Assembly: GCF_026343955.1 (NCBI RefSeq)
Contig: NZ_JAPKNI010000001.1
Location: 186,001-250,000 of the forward strand
Origin: Kaistia defluvii
GTDB taxonomy: Bacteria > Pseudomonadota > Alphaproteobacteria > Rhizobiales > Kaistiaceae
Direction: 5' to 3'
DNA length: 64,000 nucleotides
In this document: positions 49,397 to 57,716 of the stretch, one piece after another
Layout: each line of letters opens with the position of its first letter
How positions within the stretch are numbered: the first letter of the stretch is position 1
Made by a program: the position numbers and the translations under genes
The notes under the pieces: model-generated
The model's input: the letters and a program-made list of their open reading frames with translations, nothing else
Databases searched by the model: none
What the model was told of the DNA's origin: nothing

Positions 49397-50665
49397 TTAC
49401 TGCGCGGCCGGCTTGTACCAGGCGTCGAGGCCCTTCTGCAGCTTCTCGGCGGCGACCTGCGGCGTGTCCGTGCCGTTGATCACATTGGCCGATTCCGTCC
49501 AGGTCTCGTTCTCGAGGTTCGGCGTGCCGCGCGACAGGATCTGGTAGGTCGAGCGGATCGTCGGCTTGCACTTCTCGCGCCAGGAGACGAACTCCTCGGC
49601 CAGCGGGTCCTGCATCTTCACCGGCGTCGAGGACAGGCTGAAGAAGCCCGGCAGCGCGTTGGCGTAGATCTCGGCGAACTCGGGCGACGCGACCCAAGCG
49701 AGGAACTGCTTCGCCTGTTCCGGATGCGCCGTCTTGGCGTTCATGCCGATCGCGAGATCGGTGTGGTCGGAGATGTAGCACTCGTCGCCGGCCTTCTTCA
49801 CCGGCGGCGGGAACGCGCCCATCTTGAACTGGGCCTGCTGGTTGAAGCCCGAGATTTCCCACGAGCCGGCCGGATAGATGGCGGCGCGGCCGAGCGTGAA
49901 CAGGTTCTGGCTGTCCGGATAGGTCTGGGCCTCGAAGCCGTCGCCCATATAGGGCGCCCACTTGGCGAGCGTCTCGAAGGGCTCGACCCACTGCGGATCG
50001 GTCAGCTTCTGCTTGCCGGCGATCAGGGCGAGACGGCCCTCTTCACCCTTCCAGTAGTTCGGGCCGATGTTCTGGTAGCCCATGGTGGCGGCTTCCCAGA
50101 GATCCTTGGTGCCCATGGCGAGCGGGATATAGGTGCCGTCGGCCTTGATCTTCTCGAGCGCAGCGAAGAATTCGTCTTCGGTCTGCGGCACGGCGATGCC
50201 CAGCTTGTCGAAGGCTTCCTTGTTGTAGATGAAGCCATGGATCACGGCGGCGACGGGCACGCAGAACGCATCCTTGCCGTCATCGGTGATCCAGGCGGAC
50301 TTGGCGACGGACGAGAACTTGTCCATGCCGTCGACGTCGTTCAGCGAAGCGAGCTGGCCCTTCTGGAACAGCGCCAGCGACTTGTCGAACGGACGGCAGG
50401 TGATGATGTCGCCGGCCGAGCCCGCGTCGAGCTTGGCGCCGAGCGCCGCGTCATATTCGGTCGGCGCGGACGGGGCGAAGTTCAGCTTGATGCCGGGATG
50501 CTTGGCCTCGAAGGCCGGGATCAGCTTCTCCTGCCAGATCGGCAGATCGTCATTGCGCCAGCTTTCGATCGTCAGCGTGACGTCCTCGGCGAAGGCCGGG
50601 GCCGCGAAGCTCGCGCCGATCGCCGCGACCGTCGTCGCAAGCAGGGTCTTCCTGAGATTGTTCAT
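49397..50665 (-). CDS. Sugar ABC transporter substrate-binding protein (amino sugar, probable)
   Basis: Periplasmic binding protein of the CUT1 family, 422 residues. Signal peptide MNNLRKTLLA with cleavage after APAFA. Solute-binding features: TLTIESWRNDDL start of the mature protein, AYPAGSWEIS-like hinge segment, and late C-terminal tryptophan-rich region. Genomic setting next to MurQ and NagA indicates an N-acetylated amino sugar or small murein fragment as ligand, but this is inference. Confidence 0.92.
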   Translation of the reverse strand: MNNLRKTLLATTVAAIGASFAAPAFAEDVTLTIESWRNDDLPIWQEKLIPAFEAKHPGIKLNFAPSAPTEYDAALGAKLDAGSAGDIITCRPFDKSLALFQKGQLASLNDVDGMDKFSSVAKSAWITDDGKDAFCVPVAAVIHGFIYNKEAFDKLGIAVPQTEDEFFAALEKIKADGTYIPLAMGTKDLWEAATMGYQNIGPNYWKGEEGRLALIAGKQKLTDPQWVEPFETLAKWAPYMGDGFEAQTYPDSQNLFTLGRAAIYPAGSWEISGFNQQAQFKMGAFPPPVKKAGDECYISDHTDLAIGMNAKTAHPEQAKQFLAWVASPEFAEIYANALPGFFSLSSTPVKMQDPLAEEFVSWREKCKPTIRSTYQILSRGTPNLENETWTESANVINGTDTPQVAAEKLQKGLDAWYKPAAQ

Positions 50666-50716
50666 GAAATGACTCCTCTCTGGTCCGTGCCGCCGCGTTG
50701 GTGCGGCCGCATCGGG

Positions 50717-51625
50717 TTATGCGGTTTCGCGTGTCCCAAGCGCAGCGAGCGCCGCGCGGAGATTGCCCTTGTGGGCTGCGAGCAGTTCCTCGGCGCGGGC
50801 GGCATCCGCCGCCCCGGCCGCGATCAGGATGGCGGGCTTCACCTCGCCATCGGCGGCATCCAGCGCCGCGATGCCGGATGTCTCGTCGACTTTGGCGATC
50901 CGCGCGATGATGCGGGCGGCGCGGCCGCGCAGCTTGGCATTGTCGGCGCGGACATTGACCATCTGCCCATCGACCACATGGCCGAGGCGGATGGCGATCA
51001 TGGTCGAGAGCATGTTGAAGGCGGCCTTCTGCGCCGTGCCCGCCGCCATCCGCGTCGATCCCGCTAGCACTTCCGGGCCGGAATCGAGGAACACGGCGAT
51101 ATGGGCATGGGCGAACAGCGGCGCCGAGGCGTTGCAGGCGATCGCCACGGTGGCGGCGCCCGTCTTCCGCGCCGCTTCGAGGCCGGCGACCGTATAGGGG
51201 GTCGAGCCGCTGGCGGACGCCGCGACGACGCAATCGTCGGGTCCGAGCCGTGCGGCCTCGATGTCGGCAACGCCGAGTTCGGCGATATCCTCCGGCCCAC
51301 CGGTCAGCGTCTCGGTCATCGCCATGCCGCCGGCCATCAGCACCAGGATCTGGCTCTGCGGCACGCTGAAGGTCTGCGGGATTTCAAGCGCGTCGACCAG
51401 GGCGAGCAGGCCCGAGGATCCGGCGCCGAAATAAACGAGGCGCCCTCCCCTGGCGAGGCATTCTGCCGCCCGTTCGGCGGCGGCGGCGAGCGCGGGAATG
51501 GCGCCACGGACCGCCATGGCGCCGCGAACCTGCCCTTCGGCCAGGGCGGCGAGCGCGTCGGCGGTCGGCCAGAGATCGATGCCCTCGAAGCGGTCTTCCA
51601 CCACTTCCGTACGCGGCATTGCCAT
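50717..51625 (-). CDS. murQ: N-acetylmuramic acid 6-phosphate etherase
   Basis: SIS-domain lyase that removes lactate from MurNAc-6-phosphate, giving GlcNAc-6-phosphate. The SIS motif is YFGAGSSGLLALVDALE; both catalytic glutamates of E. coli MurQ (E83, E114) are retained, in DALEIPQT and GGPED. Later blocks SASGSTPYTVAGLEAA, GSTRMAAGTAQK and NMLSTM match the family. Start uncertain among ATGs at 51643, 51625 and 51619; 51625 has GGGGGA about ten bases upstream. It is first in the minus-strand operon, so murein-derived sugar is a likely import product. Confidence 0.9.
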   Translation of the reverse strand: MAMPRTEVVEDRFEGIDLWPTADALAALAEGQVRGAMAVRGAIPALAAAAERAAECLARGGRLVYFGAGSSGLLALVDALEIPQTFSVPQSQILVLMAGGMAMTETLTGGPEDIAELGVADIEAARLGPDDCVVAASASGSTPYTVAGLEAARKTGAATVAIACNASAPLFAHAHIAVFLDSGPEVLAGSTRMAAGTAQKAAFNMLSTMIAIRLGHVVDGQMVNVRADNAKLRGRAARIIARIAKVDETSGIAALDAADGEVKPAILIAAGAADAARAEELLAAHKGNLRAALAALGTRETA

Positions 51626-51658
51626 GAAACCAGCATCCCCCATTCACGTCATCGAGAA

Positions 51659-51858
51659 ACGATACCAACAAAGTACCATTGCGTCCAGACGGCAAGACCA
51701 CACTCGCCCCCACTTTTCCAAGAGCAGCGACGCAAATCGATTTAATCCAGTAAATTCAAATAGATGATACCTATTGCCTTATTTTTACTCCCATAAGAAC
51801 CATGATACCATGGTCTGAAGTGGTATTCGGACTTCCCAACTGGATTCAATTTGGTATT
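51659..51858. promoter_or_regulatory. Divergent control region with repeated TGGTAT/ATACCA sites
   Basis: The 300-base gap between murQ and the kinase gene is AT-rich and holds several copies of one word: ATACCA (51662-51667), TACCATT (51674-51680), ATACCT (51767-51772), AACCATGATACCATGGT (51798-51814, partly palindromic), TGGTATT (51821-51827) and TGGTATT (51852-51858). NagR/YvoA-type GntR proteins are known to bind TGGTAT-centred palindromes, and a GntR/UTRA gene lies in the plus-strand operon. Both divergent promoters should lie here. Confidence 0.65.
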
Positions 51859-51928
51859 ATCGATAGCGGCATCCGGATCGGGCCTTCCGGCGGCCTGCAA
51901 CCTCGCATTTCGGCTCGAAGCGGGTGAC

Positions 51929-52834
51929 ATGTCCGGATCGATAGCAAGGGCTGGTCAATTGATTCTGGTGGGCATCGACGGTGGCGGAACCCGCTGCCGG
52001 GCCCGCGCCCGCTGGCCCGACGGCACGCCGATCGGCGAATGCGTCACCGGCACCGCCAACATCCTGGCCGGCGTCGAGACGGCGCGGGACAACATCGTCG
52101 CCGCCGTCGAGGGCGCCCTGGTCGCGGGGGGATTGAGCGGCGCGGATCTCGGCCGCTGCCTCGTGGGCCTCGGCCTCGCCGGCGCCAACATCCCGGATCT
52201 CTCCGAACGCTTCCTCGCCTCCGACCTCCCCTTCGCCCGCACGGCGCTGGAAATGGATGCCTGGATCGCCTGTCGCGGCGCCCATCCCGACGGCAATGGC
52301 GCCATCGCCATTCTGGGCACCGGCACGGCCTATGTCGTCCAGACCGGCGGCGTCTTCGTCACGGTCGGCGGCTGGGGTTTCCAGCTCGGCGACCAGGGCA
52401 GCGGCGCCTGGCTCGGCCATAGGGCCATGCGCCAGTCCGTGCTGGCGCATGACGCGCTGGTGCCGTCGACCGGCCTGACGGATGCGCTGCTGGCGCAGTT
52501 CGACGGCAAGCCCGACCGCATGGTGACCTTCTGCAAGACGGCGCTGCCGCGAGACTACGGCACCTTCGCCCCGCTGGTGTTCGAGCGCGCCGCGGCCGGC
52601 GACGCCATCGCCTTGGCGCTGCTGGCGGAAGCCACCCACGACATCGAAGTGGCGCTGAACCGGCTCGTCGAACTGGGCGCGGCGCGCATCAGCCTGCTGG
52701 GCGGCCTCGCGCCGCTCTATGCCGAGCGGCTCTCTCCCGGGATCGCCGCCCATGTCGCGCCGCCCACCGGCGATGCGCTCGACGGCGCGCTGGTCCTGGC
52801 CGCGACGCTGCTTCCCGCCGGGGTGTCGGCATGA
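51929..52834 (+). CDS. BadF/BadG-type kinase, N-acetylglucosamine or N-acetylmuramate kinase
   Basis: Actin-fold ATPase of the BcrAD/BadF family, 301 residues, probably an amino-sugar kinase. Phosphate-1 motif LVGIDGGGTRCRAR, phosphate-2 LGTGTAYVVQ, and GGWGFQLGDQGSGAWLG which is typical of the family's GlcNAc kinases; adenosine-type LLGGLAPLY near the end. The ATG at 51929 is used; the frame upstream to 51851 lies in the operator region. Overlaps the regulator by four bases. With MurQ opposite, MurNAc or GlcNAc are the best candidate substrates. Confidence 0.88.
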   Translation: MSGSIARAGQLILVGIDGGGTRCRARARWPDGTPIGECVTGTANILAGVETARDNIVAAVEGALVAGGLSGADLGRCLVGLGLAGANIPDLSERFLASDLPFARTALEMDAWIACRGAHPDGNGAIAILGTGTAYVVQTGGVFVTVGGWGFQLGDQGSGAWLGHRAMRQSVLAHDALVPSTGLTDALLAQFDGKPDRMVTFCKTALPRDYGTFAPLVFERAAAGDAIALALLAEATHDIEVALNRLVELGAARISLLGGLAPLYAERLSPGIAAHVAPPTGDALDGALVLAATLLPAGVSA

Positions 52835-53595
52835 GCGATTTCCTCTTCGCGCCGGACCACCTCGCCGACGAAGAAGGCGGCCCGCTCTATTTCCGCCTGC
52901 AGACGCTGATCCGCGCCGCGATCTCGGATGGGCGGCTGCCGGCCAACGCCGCGCTGCCGCCCGAGCGCGACATGGCGAGTTCGCTCGGCGTCTCGCGCGT
53001 CACGGTGCGCAAGGCGATCCAGGGCCTCGTCGCCGATGGCGTGCTGCGCCAGCGCCACGGCTCCGGCACCTTCGTGTCGCGCAGCGGCGGCCGCGTCGAG
53101 CAGCCACTGTCCCGCCTCTCCTCGTTCACCGAGGATATGAAAAGCCGCGGCCTCGTGCCCACGGCAAGCTGGATCGAGCGTTCCGTCGGCATGCCGACCT
53201 CGGCCGAGGCGATGATCCTCGGCCTCGCCCCGACCGAGCGTGTTTCGCGCCTGCACCGGCTGCGCCTCGCCGACAACGAGCCGATGGCGATCGAACGCGC
53301 CGTCATCCCGGCCCGGATCCTGCCCGACCCGATGATCGTGACCACCTCGCTGTATGATGCGCTGACCTCGGTCGGCATGCGCCCGGTGCGCGCCGTGCAG
53401 CGCCTCAACGCCGAGAATGTCAGCAGCGCCGATGCCAGCCTGCTCGGCATCGCCGCCGGCTCCGCCGCGCTGGCGATCGAGCGCATCTCCTATTTGCCGG
53501 ATGGCCGCATCGTCGAGTTCACGCGCTCGCATTATCGCGGCGATGCCTATGATTTCGTAGCCGAATTGAACCTGACCGAAGCGCCGCAGCGCTAG
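52831..53595 (+). CDS. GntR/HutC-family regulator with UTRA domain
   Basis: Probable amino-sugar-responsive repressor (NagR/YvoA/DasR type), 254 residues. N-terminal winged helix: GGPLYFRLQTLIRAAI, LPPERDMASSLGVSRVTVRKA and RQRHGSGTFV wing. UTRA effector domain from about residue 95 (SSFTEDMKSRG through ERISYLPDGRIVEF). In characterised homologues GlcNAc-6-P or GlcN-6-P is the ligand. Repeated TGGTAT sites upstream of the operon are its likely targets. Confidence 0.92.
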   Translation: MSDFLFAPDHLADEEGGPLYFRLQTLIRAAISDGRLPANAALPPERDMASSLGVSRVTVRKAIQGLVADGVLRQRHGSGTFVSRSGGRVEQPLSRLSSFTEDMKSRGLVPTASWIERSVGMPTSAEAMILGLAPTERVSRLHRLRLADNEPMAIERAVIPARILPDPMIVTTSLYDALTSVGMRPVRAVQRLNAENVSSADASLLGIAAGSAALAIERISYLPDGRIVEFTRSHYRGDAYDFVAELNLTEAPQR

Positions 53596-53617
53596 GGCTG
53601 GAAAGAGGAACACGACG

Positions 53618-54643
53618 ATGACCACGACTTTGATGCGCGCCGAGATCGACGAAGCCCCGGCCGCCGTCCGCCGCCTGCTGGAGCAATCCGGCGATGCGAT
53701 CCGCGAGGCCGGCGCGCGCCTGCGCAGCCTGGATCCCAAGGTGATCGTGACCGTGGCGCGCGGCTCGTCCGATCATGCCAGCGCCTTCTTCAAATATGCC
53801 TGCGAGATCACCACCGGCGTGCCGGTCGCCTCGCTCGGCCCCTCGATCGCCTCGATCTACAAGACGCCGCTGCATCTGCCCGGCGGCGCGGTCATCGCCA
53901 CTTCACAATCCGGCAAGAGCCCGGACCTGCTCGCCATGGTCGAGGCCGCCAAGCAGGGCGGCGCCGCCAGCATCGCTCTCGTCAATGTCGAGGACGCGCC
54001 GCTCGCTTCGCTGGCCGACATCTTCGTGCCGCTGCGCGCCGGTCCGGAAAAGAGCGTCGCCTCGACCAAGTCCTACATCACCTCGGTGGTCGCCGGTCTC
54101 GCCATCCTCGCCGAATGGCGCCAGGACGAAGCCCTGCGGGCCGCCATCGCCGCCCTGCCCGACAAGCTCGACGCCGCGCTCGAATGCGACTGGAGCGAAG
54201 CGCGCGACATGGTCGTCAACGCCTCGTCGCTCTATACGCTCGGCCGTGGTCCCGGCTTCGCGGTGGCCCAGGAAGCGGCGCTGAAGCTCAAGGAAACCTC
54301 GATCCTGCATGCCGAGGCCTATTCCGGCGCCGAATTGCAGCACGGCCCGGTGTCGCTGGTCGATGAGAACTTCCCGCTGATCGCCTTCATCCCCGACGAC
54401 GCGGCATCGCCCAGCATGGTCGCGACCGTCTCGGCGCTGCATGCGCGCGGCGCCAAGGTGTTCACCGCCACCGCCGCGGCGATCCCCGGCCCGCGCCTGC
54501 CGATCGCCCCCACCGGCCATGCCCTGACCGATCCGGTTTCGATCGCCCTCTCCTTCTACCGCTTCGCCGAGACGGTGGCTGTCGCCCGGGGCTACAACCC
54601 CGACAAGCCGCGCGGCCTCAACAAGGTGACCGAGACGGTCTAG
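53618..54643 (+). CDS. Glucosamine-6-phosphate deaminase, SIS type (NagB-II)
   Basis: Two SIS domains, no glutaminase domain: the isomerase half of GlmS as a stand-alone 341-residue enzyme. It deaminates and isomerises GlcN-6-P to fructose-6-P. Motifs: TVARGSSDHAS, SQSGKSPDLLAM (phosphosugar loop), SVASTKSYIT, LGRGPGFAVAQEAALKLKET and AYSGAELQHGPVS. GAGGAAC lies upstream of the ATG at 53618. It stands between the regulator and nagA, which supports this role over frlB-type deglycases. Confidence 0.9.
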   Translation: MTTTLMRAEIDEAPAAVRRLLEQSGDAIREAGARLRSLDPKVIVTVARGSSDHASAFFKYACEITTGVPVASLGPSIASIYKTPLHLPGGAVIATSQSGKSPDLLAMVEAAKQGGAASIALVNVEDAPLASLADIFVPLRAGPEKSVASTKSYITSVVAGLAILAEWRQDEALRAAIAALPDKLDAALECDWSEARDMVVNASSLYTLGRGPGFAVAQEAALKLKETSILHAEAYSGAELQHGPVSLVDENFPLIAFIPDDAASPSMVATVSALHARGAKVFTATAAAIPGPRLPIAPTGHALTDPVSIALSFYRFAETVAVARGYNPDKPRGLNKVTETV

Positions 54644-54658
54644 GCGGATTCGCCTTCC

Positions 54659-54685
54659 TTCACCTCTCCCTGGCGGAGAGGTGAA
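54659..54685. repeat. Hairpin TTCACCTCTCC-CTGGC-GGAGAGGTGAA
   Basis: A perfect 11-base stem with a five-base loop in the gap before nagA. It resembles the CTCTCCC repeat family in a minimal form. There is no T-run, so it is more likely an mRNA-stability or REP-type element than a strong terminator within the operon. Confidence 0.65.
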
Positions 54686-54758
54686 GAACAACAGGCCGGC
54701 GCCTCGCGTTGCCGGCCTTGCTATCCATTCCGCCAACACGGATTTTCAGGAAGAGCCC

Positions 54759-55922
54759 ATGCCGAACCTGACCGCCTATCGGGGCGCTGAATTGTTCGAC
54801 GGCGCCACGCGCCGCCGCGATGCCGCCGTTCTTGTCGAAGGCGGCACGGTCGTCGATATCGTCGGGCCCGGCGGCCTGCCGGAAGGCGTGGCGACGATCG
54901 ACCTGGAGGGCGGCCTGCTGGCGCCCGGCTTCGTCGACGCGCAGGTCAATGGCGGCGGCGGCGCGCTGCTGAACAGCGCTGCGACGGTCGAGGGCATCCG
55001 CACCATCTGCACCGCCCATGCACGCTACGGCACCACGGCGCTGTTGCCGACGCTGATCACCGACACGCCCGCCGTGACCGAAGCCGTGATCACCGCCGCG
55101 CGCGACGCCATCGCCGCCGGCGTGCCGGGTTGCCTTGGTTTGCATATCGAGGGGCCGCACCTCTCGATCGCCCGCAAGGGCGCGCACAATCCCGCCTTCA
55201 TCCGCGCGATGGACGAGGCTGATCTGGAGCGGCTGATCTCGACGGGGCTGCGGCATATATTGACTACGGTCGCCGCCGAAACCGTGCCACCGGCACAGAT
55301 CGCCCGGCTGACGGCGGCCGGCGTTCATGTCGCCATCGGCCATTCCGACGCCTCCTATGAGACGGCGATGGCGGCGTTCAACGCCGGCGCGCGCGGCATC
55401 ACCCACCTGTTCAATGCCATGAGCCAGCTCGGCCATCGTTCGCCCGGCGTCGTCGGCGCGGCGCTCGACAGCGCCGACGCCTGGTGCGGCATCATCCCGG
55501 ACGGGCTGCATGTCCATCCTGCGGCGATTGCCAACGCACTGCGCGCCAAGCGCGCCCCGGGACGCATCTTCATCGTCACCGACGCCATGTCGACGATCGG
55601 CACGACCCTGACCGAGTTCGACCTCAACGGCCGCACCATCACCCGCGAGAACGGCAAGCTGACGCTGGACGACGGCACGCTGGCCGGCTCCGATCTCGAC
55701 ATGGTCGGCGCCATCCGCTTCATGACCGGCACGGTCGGCATCGGCCTGGACGAGACGCTGCGCATGGCCTCGCTCTATCCGGCGCAGTTCCTCGGCATCG
55801 ACCGCACGCATGGCCGGATCGCGCCGGGTTCGCGCGCCGATTTTGTCCATCTCGCGGGGGATCTCTCCGTCCTCGACGTGTTCATCGGCGGCGAGCGCCA
55901 GCATTTTGCGCCGCTCGCCTGA
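54759..55922 (+). CDS. nagA: N-acetylglucosamine-6-phosphate deacetylase
   Basis: Amidohydrolase that removes acetate from GlcNAc-6-P. The 387 residues contain APGFVDAQVNGGGG in place of the usual HxH metal site, as in E. coli NagA, LHIEGPHLS with the metal glutamate, AIGHSDASYE, GITHLFNAMSQLGHRSPG and VTDAMSTIG carrying the catalytic aspartate. AGGAAGAG precedes the ATG at 54759. It supplies GlcN-6-P to the NagB-II gene just upstream. Confidence 0.95.
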   Translation: MPNLTAYRGAELFDGATRRRDAAVLVEGGTVVDIVGPGGLPEGVATIDLEGGLLAPGFVDAQVNGGGGALLNSAATVEGIRTICTAHARYGTTALLPTLITDTPAVTEAVITAARDAIAAGVPGCLGLHIEGPHLSIARKGAHNPAFIRAMDEADLERLISTGLRHILTTVAAETVPPAQIARLTAAGVHVAIGHSDASYETAMAAFNAGARGITHLFNAMSQLGHRSPGVVGAALDSADAWCGIIPDGLHVHPAAIANALRAKRAPGRIFIVTDAMSTIGTTLTEFDLNGRTITRENGKLTLDDGTLAGSDLDMVGAIRFMTGTVGIGLDETLRMASLYPAQFLGIDRTHGRIAPGSRADFVHLAGDLSVLDVFIGGERQHFAPLA

Positions 55923-55935
55923 TCCGGGAGACGAG

Positions 55936-56844
55936 ATGTCCGTTACCGCAGCCTTCGACATTGGCGGCTCCAAGATCGAGTTCGCCCGTGTCGACCGGGA
56001 GGGCGCGGTGACCAACCGCGCGACCCTTCCGACCCCGCACACGAACTGGGGGGATTTCGTGGCCGCCCTGCGATCGCTCGTCGCCGCCGACGGCAGCCAA
56101 GCGACGCGGATCGGCATCTCGATCGCCGGCACCACGGACAGCGCTACCGGCATCGCGCAGGCGGCCAATGTCCCGGTGGTGAATGGCCATCATCTGGAGA
56201 ACGAGATCTCCGCGGCGCTCGGCGTGCCGGTGCGGGTCGGCAATGACGCCGACTGCTTCGCGCTGGCCGAGGCGACGGTCGGCGCCGGCCGCGGCATGCC
56301 GATCGTCTTCGGCGCCATTCTGGGCACCGGCGTCGGCGGCGGGCTGGTGATCGGCGGCCGGATGGTGCGCGGTGCCAACGGCGTCACCGGCGAATGGGGC
56401 CATGGACCGATTCTGGCGGAAGCCGTCGCGGCGCGCGGTATTCCGGTCATCCGCTGCGGCTGCGGCCAGATCGGCTGCCTCGACAGCTACGGGTCGGCGC
56501 GCGGGCTGGAGCGGATCCACGCGGCATTCACCGGCGCAAGCCTGACCAGCCACGCGATCACGCAGGCCTGGCACGCCGGCGACGCCGATGCCGCCCGCAC
56601 GGTCGATGCCTTCGTGGAACTGATCGCCGGGCCGCTTTCGGTGATCGTCAACACCCTCGGCCCCTGGGCCATCCCGGTCGGCGGCGGGCTCTCCTCCGAT
56701 GTGGCGCTGCTGGAGCGGATCGACCTCGCCGTGCGGGCGCGTGTGCTCGGCCGCTATGACCCGCCGCTGGTCGTCCCCGGCCGGACGCGCGGTGCCAGCG
56801 GGCTGATCGGCGCGGCGATGCTGGCGGAAGAACTCCCGGCATGA
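55936..56844 (+). CDS. ROK-family sugar kinase, probable N-acetylglucosamine kinase
   Basis: 302-residue ROK kinase. ATP phosphate loop AAFDIGGSKIEFARV, metal/sugar motif NDADCFALAEA, GEWGHGP with the catalytic-site histidine, and the zinc-binding cluster CGCGQIGCLDSYGS. Neighbouring NagA and NagB-II make GlcNAc the likely substrate; glucose or ManNAc kinases share the motifs. GGGAG precedes the ATG at 55936. The operon already encodes a BadF-type kinase, so two different amino sugars may be phosphorylated. Confidence 0.9.
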   Translation: MSVTAAFDIGGSKIEFARVDREGAVTNRATLPTPHTNWGDFVAALRSLVAADGSQATRIGISIAGTTDSATGIAQAANVPVVNGHHLENEISAALGVPVRVGNDADCFALAEATVGAGRGMPIVFGAILGTGVGGGLVIGGRMVRGANGVTGEWGHGPILAEAVAARGIPVIRCGCGQIGCLDSYGSARGLERIHAAFTGASLTSHAITQAWHAGDADAARTVDAFVELIAGPLSVIVNTLGPWAIPVGGGLSSDVALLERIDLAVRARVLGRYDPPLVVPGRTRGASGLIGAAMLAEELPA

Positions 56845-56848
56845 TCCA

Positions 56849-57601
56849 ATGGCGCCCATGAAAATCCAGCTTGAAATCTGCGTCGACACGCCCGACGGCC
56901 TCGCCGCAGCCATCCATGGCGGCGCCGACCGCATCGAACTGTGCAGCGCGCTGTCGATCGGCGGGCTGACGCCCTCCCCCGGCCTGATGAGGATCGCCGC
57001 CAAGGTGGGCGTGCCGGTCTATGCGATGATCCGGCCGCGCGAAGGCGATTTCGTCTTCTCGCCCGGCGAACTCGACCAGATGCGCCGCGACATCGACGCC
57101 GCCCGCGCCGCCGGGCTCGCCGGCGTCGTGCTGGGCGCCTCCGAACCGCGCGGAAAGCTCGATGCCGAGGCGCTGTTCCATCTGCGCAGCCATGCCGAGG
57201 GCCTCGGCGCCACGCTGCATCGCGCCTTCGATCTCGTGCCGGATCCGTTCGATGCGCTGGAGACGGCCGTCACGCTCGGCTTCGAACGCATCCTGACCTC
57301 GGGTCGCGAGCGCAAGGCGATGGACGGCGTGCCGCTGCTGGCCGAACTGGTGCAGCGCGCCGGCGACCGGCTGGCGATCATGCCGGGCTCGGGCGTGCGG
57401 CCGGACAATGTCGCGCATATCCTCGACCGGACCGGCGCGCGCGAGATCCACGCTTCGTGCCGCACGGGCAGTCAGGCCGTGGCGCCGGAGGCCGTGGCCC
57501 TCGGTTTCGCCACCGCGCCGACGCTCGACGTCACCTCGGAGGAGAGCGTCGCCAAGATGGTCGAGATCATCCGCGTGTTCGAGATTCCGCCCGCCGGATA
57601 G
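56849..57601 (+). CDS. cutC: CutC-family protein
   Basis: TIM-barrel protein of 250 residues with the CutC core: LEICVDTPDGLAAAIHGGADRIELC at the N terminus (given in part), YAMIRPREGDFVFS, GVVLGA, TLHRAFDLVPDP, ILTSG and IMPGSGVRPDN. The family was linked to copper tolerance, yet no copper gene is near. Its place between the ROK kinase and an ABC ATPase, four bases after the kinase stop, suggests a function in amino-sugar metabolism. Start may be at 56849 or 56858. Confidence 0.9.
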   Translation: MAPMKIQLEICVDTPDGLAAAIHGGADRIELCSALSIGGLTPSPGLMRIAAKVGVPVYAMIRPREGDFVFSPGELDQMRRDIDAARAAGLAGVVLGASEPRGKLDAEALFHLRSHAEGLGATLHRAFDLVPDPFDALETAVTLGFERILTSGRERKAMDGVPLLAELVQRAGDRLAIMPGSGVRPDNVAHILDRTGAREIHASCRTGSQAVAPEAVALGFATAPTLDVTSEESVAKMVEIIRVFEIPPAG

Positions 57602-57716
57602 CATCAACCGAACATGCCGAATAAGGCACCGAAACGGTTGAAATTGCAGCACTCCTCGGCTTTGACAGGCGGTCCCCGGGCGTGGCACGCTCGCCTTCCG
57701 ACATGAGGGAATGGCA

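Noticed and set aside
50717-51625. MurQ thought to lack one catalytic glutamate
   Set aside because: Re-alignment by the LMAGG block puts the glutamate of GGPED at the E114 position, so both catalytic residues are present.
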